Shown one piece after another: positions 1 through 9,294 of a stretch of 64,000 nt of DNA. Both the position numbers and the translations under genes were made by a program. The stretch's first letter is position 1; every line of letters begins with the position of its first letter. The DNA comes from Chitinophagaceae bacterium UBA1930 (GTDB lineage: Bacteria; Bacteroidota; Bacteroidia; Chitinophagales; Chitinophagaceae), in assembly GCA_002337145.1 (NCBI GenBank), contig DDFK01000001.1, positions 1,271,501 to 1,335,500 on the forward strand. The letters run 5' to 3'. The notes beneath the pieces were generated by a model. The model was not told the origin of the DNA and ran no database searches. It saw nothing but the letters and a program-made list of their open reading frames with translations.

Positions 1-575
1 ACACACGCCCCCATTGCAATCAAAGAACCTTCTGCTATGGTCAACCCATCCCTGATGGTTGCATTCACACCAAAAAAGGAGTATGGTTCAATAATGCAGT
101 GGCCAGACATTACAACATGGGATGTAAAAGTAACATGGTCTTTAATTATGCCATGATGCCCAATATGGTTGCCGCTCCACAGCACCACATTGTTACCAAT
201 ATTGGTAAATGGCTGTAATGTATTGTTCTCCAGAATAAAACAGTTGTCGCCTATTATATTATTGAACCGGGTTGCTTTGGAGCTAACATAACTAATAAGC
301 TCGTAACCTTTTTGCTTTATCCTGTTATAAACATCTTCTCTATGTTTATTCATATTCTGAGGCGACAGGGGGGCAAAAAACTTATACTCTGTATTAGGAT
401 AAATAGTATCAACATCTTCAAAAGCAATAACCGGCAAATTTTTAAAGTATGGGTTGTCTGGAATATATGCCCTATCTACACAAAACGCAACAACGGAATG
501 TTCAGAATCATTTTCCAAGTAATAATGGGCCAATTCAGCAAAATCCTGGATTCCAAAAATGACAACTTTTGACAT
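1..575 (-). CDS. Sugar acetyltransferase, PglD/NeuD type (3' end cut by window)
   Basis: Partial gene; about 191 codons are visible and the C-terminus lies before base 1. It starts at the ATG complementary to 573-575. The first ~40 residues (MSKVVIFGIQDFAELAHYYL) look like the small Rossmann-like PglD N-terminal domain. From about residue 110 there are left-handed beta-helix hexapeptide repeats (for example NIGNNVVLWSGNHIGHHGII). Family members transfer acetyl groups from acetyl-CoA to amino- or hydroxyl groups of nucleotide sugars. It is the last visible gene of the polysaccharide operon, 4 bases after the methyltransferase gene. A DegT aminotransferase in the same operon would fit as supplier of an amino sugar, but the substrate is inferred. 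Confidence 0.8.
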   Translation of the reverse strand, partial: MSKVVIFGIQDFAELAHYYLENDSEHSVVAFCVDRAYIPDNPYFKNLPVIAFEDVDTIYPNTEYKFFAPLSPQNMNKHREDVYNRIKQKGYELISYVSSKATRFNNIIGDNCFILENNTLQPFTNIGNNVVLWSGNHIGHHGIIKDHVTFTSHVVMSGHCIIEPYSFFGVNATIRDGLTIAEGSLIAMGAC

Positions 576-579
576 ATTA

Positions 580-1212
580 TTATTTTTTAAAGATGTAAAC
601 AGTGTACTCATACAGTCCGTAATCGTTTCTGATGATAAAATCACGGGTAATGTTTTTACAGAGAAACCCAGTCAGTAAGTCAAGTGGCAGGTGAAACAAA
701 TCCTCCCGTTCCCAGTCCACATTCTTAGACATTACATTAAATGCAAGGCCTACTTTAGTATGGCCGTACACAATGGCAATCATATCGGTAAAATACTGCC
801 ACATTTCCTCAAAAGACAATCCTCTTTTTTCTGTAAAAACACCATTCATTACGATAAAATCGAACGAAGGCAGGTCTTTGTCATTCTCTAGAATATCCAT
901 GCAATAAAAACTGCATTCCGGATATTTATTTTTTGAAACATCGACAAACTTTTGCGACAAATCCAAACCGGCATAATTGATATTGCTTTTGGATACCTTA
1001 TCTATATATGCTTTTAGGTGTGCTGTTCCGCAACCAAAGTCAAGCAACGAAGCTTCATCGTGCAGGTTCTTGGCATAATTCATTACACCTAGCATCACTT
1101 CGTACCGCTTGTCTGCATCCGCCAGGTTTGGCCAGTCAACCCCTAAATGATTGTCACCGTGTTTTTCCAAGCATCCTTCATAATGTTCTACAATTTCTTT
1201 ATACTTTTTCAT
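580..1212 (-). CDS. Class I SAM-dependent methyltransferase of the polysaccharide operon
   Basis: A 210-residue cytosolic protein. The SAM-binding glycine-rich loop LLDFGCGTAHLKAYI lies at about residues 56-70, followed by an acidic residue in YAGLDLSQKFVDVS and a later hydrophobic strand (FDFIVMNGVF), the order expected of a Rossmann-fold methyltransferase. No metal or DNA-binding motif is seen. It overlaps the end of the WbqC-like gene by 4 bases (ATGA-type overlap) and so is translationally coupled in the operon. A role in methylating a sugar or glycan chain end follows from context; the acceptor cannot be read from the sequence. Confidence 0.8.
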   Translation of the reverse strand: MKKYKEIVEHYEGCLEKHGDNHLGVDWPNLADADKRYEVMLGVMNYAKNLHDEASLLDFGCGTAHLKAYIDKVSKSNINYAGLDLSQKFVDVSKNKYPECSFYCMDILENDKDLPSFDFIVMNGVFTEKRGLSFEEMWQYFTDMIAIVYGHTKVGLAFNVMSKNVDWEREDLFHLPLDLLTGFLCKNITRDFIIRNDYGLYEYTVYIFKK

Positions 1213-1913
1213 ATAAGTTCATATTGATGCAATAAAGAATGTGTTTCTTCAACCGTATTAAACATCATTACATCTATGATGGATAAGTTAGGAACGAACG
1301 TATTGTTGTACTGCTTGTAGTCTATTGAACCGGTTTTGATAAAATTCAACCGGATGTTTCTTTCTTGAAAAATGTCTTTATCATACAATTCAATACCGCC
1401 AATTGGGTTTATGTAGTGTAGTGCATTTTCTTTGATACAAATGTCCAGTATGCGGTATTGGGATTTTAATTCCTTGTTGCTATTTGCTTGCTCAGAAGAA
1501 AAGGTAAATGTTGTTTCAATCTTTAAATAGGCACAAACCATTTTCAGTATTTGTGCATTGTATTTATGTACAGATGTTTCATTCAAAAAAAGGCACTCTT
1601 TGATCAATGGGTAAACCTTGTTAAAATGCGGTGCTTTTTTATATGCCAGGCTTATTGTTTTATCCATCTTTAGCTTCCAGTCATTATTCCCAATTATCGA
1701 AACCTCATTTATCAGTTTATTTTGACTTGCATTTGCCAGAGGGATACTCACCAGGTTGGCCTTCCCATTTATCAGGATATTGTTTCTATTGATCCAACCC
1801 CTATTAATGAAGTTTACATCATCGTAAATAATAAACTTATCTACTAAATTGATCAATTGGAAATAACCAATATAGGGGAAAAAATAGGGCTGCATGATTG
1901 CTAGCTTCATCAA
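1209..1913 (-). CDS. WbqC-like family protein
   Basis: A 234-residue protein whose N-terminus MKLAIMQPYFFPYIGYFQLI is the hallmark of the WbqC-like family, common in O-antigen and other surface-glycan clusters. The biochemical activity of the family is not well established. A second in-frame ATG three bases downstream (1910) would give the more usual MKLAIMQPY start. It sits 9 bases after the DegT aminotransferase gene and overlaps the next methyltransferase gene, so it is co-transcribed with them. Base composition is AT-rich like the rest of the distal part of this operon. Confidence 0.82.
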   Translation of the reverse strand: MMKLAIMQPYFFPYIGYFQLINLVDKFIIYDDVNFINRGWINRNNILINGKANLVSIPLANASQNKLINEVSIIGNNDWKLKMDKTISLAYKKAPHFNKVYPLIKECLFLNETSVHKYNAQILKMVCAYLKIETTFTFSSEQANSNKELKSQYRILDICIKENALHYINPIGGIELYDKDIFQERNIRLNFIKTGSIDYKQYNNTFVPNLSIIDVMMFNTVEETHSLLHQYELI

Positions 1914-1922
1914 GGCGTTCTT

Positions 1923-2987
1923 TTAAACGAGGGAGGCAATGGTTTCTACCATGCTTAAGTCCAAATTATGATATAATGGAAGACATAAAACCCTTGAGGC
2001 AATGGACGCAGCTATTGGCATGGCTGAACCGGCAGCCAAAAAATGCAGGTTGCTTAAAGAAGGATAGAAATACCTTCTTGGATGAACGGCATGTTTAGAT
2101 AGCTTCTCCATTAAGTTTAAAAGCGTTGCCTCAGTGTCAAGTATTACAGGATAGTAACTATAATTCCACTCTGTATTTTCCCTTAGTTTCAGCAACTGTA
2201 GGTTTTTACCCAAAAGCAATTGGTTGTAAGTATCTACAATTTTTTTCCGCTTGTCAATGATGTTCTCCAAATATGGAAAAACTGCCAGCCCCATTGCTGC
2301 CTGCAGTTCTGAAATCTTTCCGTTGATGCCTAACCCGTGAAAATCCAGCGGGCCATTGTGGCCAAAGTTGTGGCTATAAAAAAGCTGATGTTGCAATGCT
2401 TTGTCATTAGAAAACATTGCTCCGCCCTCTGCAGTGTGGAATAGCTTTGTTGCGTGAAAGCTACAGGTGCTTACATCGCCATAGCTAAAAATGGAAGCCC
2501 CTTTGTAGGTTACCCCAAAACAATGGGCCGCATCGTAAATTACTTTAAGCTGATGCTTCTGGGCAATTGCTTCAATAGCTTCTATGTTACAGGGATTACC
2601 AAAAACATGGGTAGCCAGGATAGCCGTTGTTTTTGGCGTAATGGCTGCTTCTATCTTGGTTTCGTCTATTGTTAAATATTCAGGGTGAATATCTACGAAT
2701 ACGGGTGTGCAGTTCTCCCATAGTATTGCAGAGGTAGTGGCCACATAAGAAAATGGTGTGGTAATTACCTCCCCGTTCTTAGCCAGCAACTTTAAAGCAA
2801 TTTGCAAGGGCACGGTACCATTATTGGTGATAATGATATTGTTTATTGAAAGATACTCCTTTAACTTTTCCTCCAACTCTATAACAAGTTCTCCCCTATT
2901 GGTAAGCCACTGTTTATTGTAGGCCCTTTGCACAAAGGCCTGGTACTCTTCTATAGGTGGCAGGAATGATTTTGTTACTGGTATCAT
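1923..2987 (-). CDS. DegT/DnrJ/EryC1/StrS-type PLP aminotransferase
   Basis: A 354-residue aminotransferase of the sugar-nucleotide family, which converts keto-sugar nucleotides to amino sugars using pyridoxal phosphate. The cofactor lysine is predicted at Lys181 in SFHATKLFHTAEGG, and the ring-nitrogen aspartate at about Asp152 in YDAAHCFG. The N-terminus (WLTNRGELVIELEEKL) is typical. The stop codon of the FkbM gene directly abuts this start. With the PglD/NeuD-like acetyltransferase at the operon end it could make an N-acetylated amino sugar for the polysaccharide. The exact sugar is not known, and I would not assign a symbol. Confidence 0.88.
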   Translation of the reverse strand: MIPVTKSFLPPIEEYQAFVQRAYNKQWLTNRGELVIELEEKLKEYLSINNIIITNNGTVPLQIALKLLAKNGEVITTPFSYVATTSAILWENCTPVFVDIHPEYLTIDETKIEAAITPKTTAILATHVFGNPCNIEAIEAIAQKHQLKVIYDAAHCFGVTYKGASIFSYGDVSTCSFHATKLFHTAEGGAMFSNDKALQHQLFYSHNFGHNGPLDFHGLGINGKISELQAAMGLAVFPYLENIIDKRKKIVDTYNQLLLGKNLQLLKLRENTEWNYSYYPVILDTEATLLNLMEKLSKHAVHPRRYFYPSLSNLHFLAAGSAMPIAASIASRVLCLPLYHNLDLSMVETIASLV

Positions 2988-3764
2988 TTATGAATATGCA
3001 TTAATTGATTTGTCGATAAATCCATTCTTTACGATAAAAACAAGTTCAACCAGCCATAGAGCATTATGCTTTAAGGTTCTATTCAAATCGGTTATATCTA
3101 ATAATTTATACCCGATGCTATCCATAAACTGCATTGTTGTTAATACATCGTTTGAAAAAACTTTATTCATTGCCGCTGCCTCAACCATAAAGATTTCTGT
3201 TTTTCCAAAATAATTGCTGGCACCTTTAACAACATTGATATCCAAACCTTCTGCATCAATTTTAATGATATCTGGTACGGGCAATTGTTTGTTGCCAAGC
3301 AGGCCATTGAGTGTTACAACAGGAACATCATATTGCTCAAATCCTGCCTTGGCCGCTTCTTCTTCAGAGAACCTAAACGAGCAGCTATCATCCCTGTCAA
3401 CAATGGTAAATTTAAAGGAGCCTTCTTTTTCGCCTGCACCTACTGCATGAAAGGAAACCTTGCTATTGCTTGATAACAGATCATCTATTGATGCTTTTAG
3501 CCTGGCTTGTGGCTCTAGCAGAGTAAAATAGGCATCCGGAAAATGCTCCAATGCCTTACGGGTCCATGTTCCATGATTGGCACCAATATCAACTATGTGT
3601 TTGGGGCTATATCCCAACTTGTGCAGTGACTGGTAGAAGTTGTCAAGCAGCACATTTTTATCTGCTTCGCTAGTAGTATCCAATGTTGACTTTTGCGTAT
3701 AGCCCAATCTTTTGGCAAGTGGGTTAAAGAAGAAATTCAACACTTTTTTTACAAACAATTTCAT
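2988..3764 (-). CDS. FkbM family methyltransferase
   Basis: A 258-residue SAM-dependent methyltransferase. HIVDIGANHGTWTRKAL (about residues 57-73) is the FkbM-type motif I, followed by FTLLEPQARLK with the acidic residue expected to hold the ribose. PDIIKIDAEGLDINVVKG near residue 170 is the characteristic FkbM second block. These enzymes O-methylate sugars or polyketides; in a glycan operon a sugar hydroxyl is the likely target. The gene starts 14 bases after the Wzt-like ABC ATPase. O-methylation of a glycan end can mark termination for an ABC exporter, which would fit the neighbouring Wzt C-terminal domain, but that is inference. Confidence 0.85.
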   Translation of the reverse strand: MKLFVKKVLNFFFNPLAKRLGYTQKSTLDTTSEADKNVLLDNFYQSLHKLGYSPKHIVDIGANHGTWTRKALEHFPDAYFTLLEPQARLKASIDDLLSSNSKVSFHAVGAGEKEGSFKFTIVDRDDSCSFRFSEEEAAKAGFEQYDVPVVTLNGLLGNKQLPVPDIIKIDAEGLDINVVKGASNYFGKTEIFMVEAAAMNKVFSNDVLTTMQFMDSIGYKLLDITDLNRTLKHNALWLVELVFIVKNGFIDKSINAYS

Positions 3765-3778
3765 TGAATAAATTTTAT

Positions 3779-5038
3779 TTATAAATTATTCCATTCAAAA
3801 ACAGGCTTAATAAAACCAGGCTCTTTACCCATCCAGCTACCTAATGGCCGCTCGCCTGCCTGGATATCAAACGAAATAATATCCTTTTCCACAAAAACGG
3901 TGGTGCGGCCATCTTCTATTAAATAGAATGCGAGGTAATAGGTACCAATATTTAAAAAGCCCTTGGGAAAAAGGCATTTTAAATGATTACGCCCATTCTT
4001 AAGCCTTACCCCACTGTTTACGTGCGAGAAGGTGAAGATGGCGTTACCATCATCATCATTCAATACATAAGAGAAATGGTAGCGTTCTGCTTCTTTATTT
4101 ATGGTTATGATGGTATTTAGCTCAATAGTTTGGTATTCGTCCAATACGGTTTCGGAACTGTGGCCAGTTGCGTTAAGGCTTATCTCGTTCAAGGTAAAAG
4201 CTTCGTACGCGTAAGAGTTGTTGAATGCTTTCCTGTTCTGCGATTCTTCCCCACCCTTTAAATAGTAACTAACTGCACTTACTGCTTCACCTACATATTT
4301 CACTTCGCCATTTCCAATAACGAGTGCGTTGTTGCATAAAGTTTTTATGGCTGCCATGTTGTGGCTAACAAACAATACTGTTCTTCCTTCGTTGACACTT
4401 ACATCTTTCATTTTGCCCAGGCATTTCTTTTGAAACTCAGCATCGCCTACCGCAAGTACCTCATCAACTATCAGTATTTCTGGTTCCAGGTGTGCCGCAA
4501 CGGCAAAGGCCAACCTTACATACATGCCGCTGCTGTATCTTTTTACAGGTGTATCTATGTACCGTTCCACACCTGCAAAATCCACTATTTCATCAAACTT
4601 GTTGATGATTTCCCTTTTGGTCATGCCTAGTATGGCACCATTTAAATAGATATTATCCCTGCCACTTAAATCCGGATGAAAGCCGGTACCCACTTCTAAC
4701 AAACTTGCTATACGCCCTTTTATTTTTATGGAACCAGTAGTTGGCACCGTTGTTTTGCTCAATATTTTTAATAACGTGCTTTTGCCTGCTCCATTTCTAC
4801 CAATAATGCCCAGCACATCGCCTTTGTTTACTTCAAAACCTACATTTTGCAATGCCCATACGTAATCGCTGTTTCCCTTTACTGTACGATCGTTTGCTTC
4901 CCCAATTTTTAAGTAAGGGTTTTCTTTGCCCCGTATCCTGTGCCACCAAGCATTGATGTCGTGCGTTAGGCTACCTGTACCCACTTCGCCTAAACGGTAT
5001 TGCTTGGAAAGATTTTCTACTTTAATTACTGTATTCAT
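3779..5038 (-). CDS. ABC exporter ATP-binding protein, Wzt-like with C-terminal glycan-recognition domain
   Basis: A 419-residue ATPase for polysaccharide export. It has Walker A GRNGAGKST at about residues 80-88, the signature YSSGMYVRLAFAVA at about 167-180, and Walker B ILIVDEVLAVGD at about 188-199 followed by a switch histidine (FVSHNMA). Residues ~250-415 form an extra beta-rich domain like the Wzt C-terminal domain, which in O-antigen systems recognises the modified end of the finished chain. The insertion between residues ~20 and 65, before Walker A, is common in this subgroup. Its permease partner lies 40 bases upstream. Confidence 0.92.
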   Translation of the reverse strand: MNTVIKVENLSKQYRLGEVGTGSLTHDINAWWHRIRGKENPYLKIGEANDRTVKGNSDYVWALQNVGFEVNKGDVLGIIGRNGAGKSTLLKILSKTTVPTTGSIKIKGRIASLLEVGTGFHPDLSGRDNIYLNGAILGMTKREIINKFDEIVDFAGVERYIDTPVKRYSSGMYVRLAFAVAAHLEPEILIVDEVLAVGDAEFQKKCLGKMKDVSVNEGRTVLFVSHNMAAIKTLCNNALVIGNGEVKYVGEAVSAVSYYLKGGEESQNRKAFNNSYAYEAFTLNEISLNATGHSSETVLDEYQTIELNTIITINKEAERYHFSYVLNDDDGNAIFTFSHVNSGVRLKNGRNHLKCLFPKGFLNIGTYYLAFYLIEDGRTTVFVEKDIISFDIQAGERPLGSWMGKEPGFIKPVFEWNNL

Positions 5039-5078
5039 TCGCTGTTGGTATGCTATAACTTTCTTCTATAAATATCCG

Positions 5079-5960
5079 CTAAACCGTGTCCATAAAACTA
5101 CGTTCCACCTTATTAAAAAGCAGTATGCCCAAAAACAGGGCCACCACCATAAAACCGACACTGTACCACAAAGTATTGAAATTAAAATGCTGTTGTGGGG
5201 AATGGAATATGGCAAAACGGAATGCTTCTAGTATTGGGCTTAATGGGTTTATATTGATTAACCAGGCGTACTTACTCTTTTGCATTAAATAGCTTAACGG
5301 AAAAGCAACGGGTGTTGCATACATTAATAGCTGCACACCAAAAGTGATGAGCACAGCGAAATCGCGGTATTTGGTGGTAAGCGATGAAATAATGATGCCG
5401 CAACCCAGCCCCAAACCAGCCATGATCAATACCAAAAACGGAACCATCAACCAGCTAAGCCCGATATAGAAATGCTGCTCCTTAATGCCAACCGCAATCA
5501 TGATTACCAGCAATAACAAGAACTGTACGCCCAATTTAATAACATTGGACAGGCAAATGGAAAGTGGCAATATTAAACGAGGGAAATAAACCTTACCAAA
5601 AATGCCTGCATTGGCCACAAACGTGTTGGATGTGCCTGTAAGGCAATTGGCAAAATAGTTCCAGATAGTAATGCTGCTTAAATAGAAGCTTATTTTGTTT
5701 ACCCCTTCGGTATCTATACCAGCAATTTTGCCAAATATCACCAAAAACATAATGGTGGTAAGAATGGGCTGTACAAAATTCCAGATAGGCCCTAGTATGG
5801 TTTGCTTGTACGTGGCTACAAAATCGCGTTTAACAAACATGACCAATAAGTCTTTGTATCGCCATACCTCCTTTAATCGCAAATCGAATAAACCTGTTTT
5901 GGGTAGAATTTCTTCTGTCCAATAACCAGCTTGCTCTATACTATTGTTTGTTGGTTTCAT
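5079..5960 (-). CDS. ABC-2 type polysaccharide export permease (Wzm-like)
   Basis: A 293-residue inner-membrane protein with about six hydrophobic segments. The first follows RDFVATYKQTILGPIWNFVQ, the typical amphipathic block of the TagG/Wzm family. It forms the translocation channel for a lipid-linked glycan, powered by the Wzt-like ATPase encoded 40 bases downstream. It lies 42 bases after the tyrosine kinase gene in one minus-strand operon. Length and layout are normal for the family. Confidence 0.9.
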   Translation of the reverse strand: MKPTNNSIEQAGYWTEEILPKTGLFDLRLKEVWRYKDLLVMFVKRDFVATYKQTILGPIWNFVQPILTTIMFLVIFGKIAGIDTEGVNKISFYLSSITIWNYFANCLTGTSNTFVANAGIFGKVYFPRLILPLSICLSNVIKLGVQFLLLLVIMIAVGIKEQHFYIGLSWLMVPFLVLIMAGLGLGCGIIISSLTTKYRDFAVLITFGVQLLMYATPVAFPLSYLMQKSKYAWLININPLSPILEAFRFAIFHSPQQHFNFNTLWYSVGFMVVALFLGILLFNKVERSFMDTV

Positions 5961-6002
5961 GTATTGTAATGCTTCAATAATAAGTTTGATTAGAACATTA
6001 GT

Positions 6003-8495
6003 TTACTTTCCCAATATCCGCTGCCACCATTTGGTTTTCTGTGTATTGTCGAAATAGCCTTTCTTATTGATATTGAAGTAAGGATCGTTTTTCTTTCCTC
6101 CATACACGTAGCGGTTATAACCATACCCAAATCCATAACGGTACATATAACCATAACCGTACCCGTAACCATAACCATAGTAACCATAGCGTCCGGCAAG
6201 GTTCACGTCATTTATTACCAAGGCAAGGTTGTGCAGCTTGCCATCCCTCTTCAGGTCATTGATAAATTCCAATTGTTTTTTGAAAGTGTACCGCTGGCGT
6301 ACAATGTACAGCACGGCATCGGCATATTGGCTTAAGGCAAAAGAGTCGCTCACCAAACCAATCGGAGCAGAGTCAATTACAATATAATCGTACTGTGCTT
6401 TTAATGTGGCAAAAAGTGTCTCCATCCGGTTGCTGATAATCAATTCAGCTGGGTTAGGGGGTATGGGGCCTGTATTATAGATGGACAAATGCGGAAAGCG
6501 TTCCATTTTTACAAACACTTCGTCTATATTGTCTGTTTGCCCAATTAAATAATTGGTAATGCCCTTAGCATTGATATTACTTATTTCCGGGACTTTGATG
6601 CTTTTTAGTTTCCGTAGGTCAAACTCCAATAAAGCCACTTTCTTTCCGGTAAGCGACAATACACAAGCCAGGTTAAGACTTATAAAAGATTTGCCCTCGC
6701 CACTAACAGAAGATGTAACCAAAAATGTGGTGGCTGTTTTCTTATTTACATCTTTGGGCATAATAAACTGCAGGTTGCTTCTAAATATCCTGAACTGTTC
6801 TGCAACCACATTCCTGCTATTTTCTACTACAATTTCTTCGTTATTGTCCACATGGGTTATTTCCCCAACAATTGGTAAATCTGTTTTATCAGAAATATCA
6901 TTTCTGGTGGTTATTTTATCATTCAACAAGTCCAGTAAGTAAATCAGGCCAATGGGCAAAATCAGGCCAATAATAATAGCAAATGTCTTTATTTGACTGA
7001 TCTTGGGCTCAATGGGCAGACGTGAACAGAAAGCAGCATCCAGCGTTTGGTAGTTAGAGGTAGTGGATACGGAACTGATAGCAGTTTCTTCCCGCTTCTG
7101 TAATAAATAGAGATACAAACGTTCTTTAATCTGGCGTTGCCTGCTTATTTCCTGTAGGCCCTTTTCTTTGTCGGGCATTTCAGACAGTTTGCCCATATCG
7201 TCATTGGTTCTTGCCTGAAAATTATTGATCTTTAATTGTTTTGCTTTTTTCAGATTGTCTGCAGCTTCCAAAATACTTGCTTTAAGGCCTTTTAACTGGC
7301 TCTCGGTTTCCTTGTAGATTGTACTGGATTCAAAAATGCTGAAACTTTGTTTCTGGCGTTGAACCTGCAATTCGTTGTACCTATTGATCATGGAAGTGAA
7401 CGCAAGGTCGTTTACATCTAAGTTTGAAGGAATGGGTGTATTGTTATTCTTGGCATTCTTTAAGTAATCTTCAACCATGTTCACAATCTGTATGTCCAGC
7501 TTAAGCGACTCCTGAATCTTTTCCGCATCCGAAAGCCTGTTCTGATAGTACAGGTACTCGCTCTGGATGTCGAGGAACCTATTGGACTTGCGGTAGTCTT
7601 TCAAATTATTTTCAACCATGCCCAAATCCTTTGCCACACTGTCAAGCCTGCTGTCAATAAATTCAATCGTGTTGTTTGATGATTCCTGTTTTAGCTCCAC
7701 GTCATTTTTAATAATCTGACTGGCAAGCATGTTTAGAAAATCTTCTCCCTTCTTGGGGTTCTCAACAGTAAGGTTTAAAAGTATTACGGTTGTTTTTGTG
7801 CTAAGTGGTGTTACAGAAAGTCTGCCCTGCATGTCCATTGCCGCATAAGCTACCGGTTGCCATTTTATAACATAGGGCGATTGCTGGTTATTGGCATCTG
7901 TACCCACACTTACCGGTGTGTTGCTAATAAAGCTACAGGTAATGCCAGAAAGCTTCAGTATCTCTCCCCATACAAATACTTTTGTTTCTTTATTGGGCAA
8001 ATCGATTTCCCCACCGGTACTGGTTACTTTTTTTACCCGTATGGTATAGCTTCTGGATGAATCGGCTACAGCAATGGTTTTAAAAATGAAGGGGTTGCCC
8101 ATGTAAGTATCAGATACTTTGATATTGCCCTCCTTACTATAGTACACATTGAATTCGCCATTCTTTACCACTTTCTCCAATAATTTTTTGGACCTGATCA
8201 ACTGCATTTCATTGTCCAGGTTAATGGCCCTAACCCCTGATACCGCCTGGGTAATCAGGTCCTGATTGTAGTATGGGTTCTGTGCAGAGGCATTTCCCCC
8301 CACCATCATTTGCACGCCTGCCCTATAAGAAGGTACTTTATACCTTAAATACAAAAATGCAGAGCCCAGGCAAATAACCAGCGACAATAGGAACAACGGC
8401 AAGTAGCTGAGGTATTTGATCACTATTTCTCGTACAGAAAACCTTCGCTTGGGAGTATTGGAAAGGTCTGTTCTCAATTCTTTGATTTCTGCCAT
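6003..8495 (-). CDS. Polysaccharide co-polymerase / BY-type tyrosine autokinase (Wzc-like) with Tyr-rich tail
   Basis: An 830-residue protein. The N-terminal Wzz domain starts with a membrane segment near residue 40. A long periplasmic coiled-coil region follows, with a second membrane segment near residue 500. The cytoplasmic BY-kinase domain has Walker A VSGEGKSF at about 605, Walker A' VALLEFDLR, and Walker B YDYIVIDSAP at about 703. The tail at ~766-800 alternates Tyr and Gly, with about 14 tyrosines in some 32 residues, then two more. Such tails are the autophosphorylation sites of BY-kinases, but this one is unusually regular. In Wzc systems cycling of phosphorylation controls chain length and export. 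The gene lies 28 bases after the Wza-like gene. Confidence 0.92.
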   Translation of the reverse strand: MAEIKELRTDLSNTPKRRFSVREIVIKYLSYLPLFLLSLVICLGSAFLYLRYKVPSYRAGVQMMVGGNASAQNPYYNQDLITQAVSGVRAINLDNEMQLIRSKKLLEKVVKNGEFNVYYSKEGNIKVSDTYMGNPFIFKTIAVADSSRSYTIRVKKVTSTGGEIDLPNKETKVFVWGEILKLSGITCSFISNTPVSVGTDANNQQSPYVIKWQPVAYAAMDMQGRLSVTPLSTKTTVILLNLTVENPKKGEDFLNMLASQIIKNDVELKQESSNNTIEFIDSRLDSVAKDLGMVENNLKDYRKSNRFLDIQSEYLYYQNRLSDAEKIQESLKLDIQIVNMVEDYLKNAKNNNTPIPSNLDVNDLAFTSMINRYNELQVQRQKQSFSIFESSTIYKETESQLKGLKASILEAADNLKKAKQLKINNFQARTNDDMGKLSEMPDKEKGLQEISRQRQIKERLYLYLLQKREETAISSVSTTSNYQTLDAAFCSRLPIEPKISQIKTFAIIIGLILPIGLIYLLDLLNDKITTRNDISDKTDLPIVGEITHVDNNEEIVVENSRNVVAEQFRIFRSNLQFIMPKDVNKKTATTFLVTSSVSGEGKSFISLNLACVLSLTGKKVALLEFDLRKLKSIKVPEISNINAKGITNYLIGQTDNIDEVFVKMERFPHLSIYNTGPIPPNPAELIISNRMETLFATLKAQYDYIVIDSAPIGLVSDSFALSQYADAVLYIVRQRYTFKKQLEFINDLKRDGKLHNLALVINDVNLAGRYGYYGYGYGYGYGYMYRYGFGYGYNRYVYGGKKNDPYFNINKKGYFDNTQKTKWWQRILGK

Positions 8496-8523
8496 AAATC
8501 GTTTATGAAATTATTACGGATAA

Positions 8524-9294
8524 TTAATTGCGTTTCAGTGCAACAAATACCACCACTATATTCAAGGCAAACGAGGCCAAAGTGGCAATAGATGTAACAG
8601 GCATTATATTTTGTTGAAATGTATTGCTACGTATGGTATTGAATTTTGTTGGGCCCGCACTTACATACACCATATCGTTCTGCTGTAGCTGAAATGCCGG
8701 CGAATTGTAGAATTTGGCATCCCTTAAATCAACGTAGTACGATGTCCTTTTGCCACTGTCTTCCCTAATGATCAATATATTTTCTCTTTTGCCCTCATCG
8801 GCCAGGCCACCTGCTGCCGCAATCACATCAATCAGGGTAGCTTTTTCCGATTTGAACGTTTTTACGCCAGGCATCTTAACCTCGCCCAAAATATTCACGT
8901 TAAAGCCCAAAAGCTGCACGTCTACTACAATATCCTTCACATACTTGCCCCACTCGGTTTTCAATTTTTCTTTTACCTGCGTGCAGGTTTGCCCCATTAC
9001 GGTAATACGGCCAATGGTAGGCAATTCTATTTGGCCCAGGTTGTTCACCACATAACCATTGTTAGCTTTTCCCTGCAAATTGAACAGCGACACCTGTTCC
9101 TGGTTGGTACTGGCCAAAGTGTACACCTGTATCTGCAGGTTGTCGCCTTCTTTAATCCGCAGCTCCTTAAACGATATATTGGCTAGGCTATCCAGACCTG
9201 TTTGGAACAACTGGTACGAGCGTTCAATTTTTTTGGTGTTGTAGCAACCAACAAGCAGGCTACCCATCAATAAATAAGAAAGTATTTTTTTCAT
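8524..9294 (-). CDS. Polysaccharide export outer-membrane lipoprotein (Wza/OPX-like)
   Basis: A 256-residue predicted lipoprotein. The signal peptide ends in the lipobox LLVGC with the lipidated cysteine at residue 17. A Poly_export domain (about 45-130, with GDNLQIQVYTL and GYVVNNLGQIELPTIGRI) is followed by an SLBB-like domain (about 135-200, with NILGEVKMPGVKTF). A C-terminal hydrophobic helix (IATLASFALNIVVVFVALK) could span the outer membrane as in Wza. It forms the outer-membrane exit for the glycan and partners the downstream Wzc-like kinase. It is the first gene of the operon, after a leader of more than 200 bases. Confidence 0.9.
   Translation of the reverse strand: MKKILSYLLMGSLLVGCYNTKKIERSYQLFQTGLDSLANISFKELRIKEGDNLQIQVYTLASTNQEQVSLFNLQGKANNGYVVNNLGQIELPTIGRITVMGQTCTQVKEKLKTEWGKYVKDIVVDVQLLGFNVNILGEVKMPGVKTFKSEKATLIDVIAAAGGLADEGKRENILIIREDSGKRTSYYVDLRDAKFYNSPAFQLQQNDMVYVSAGPTKFNTIRSNTFQQNIMPVTSIATLASFALNIVVVFVALKRN

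Noticed and set aside
5990..6199. 69-residue frame with MetValMetVal repeats
   Set aside because: It lies within the Tyr-Gly codon repeat of the Wzc-like gene on the same strand in another frame, so it is a shadow of that repeat.
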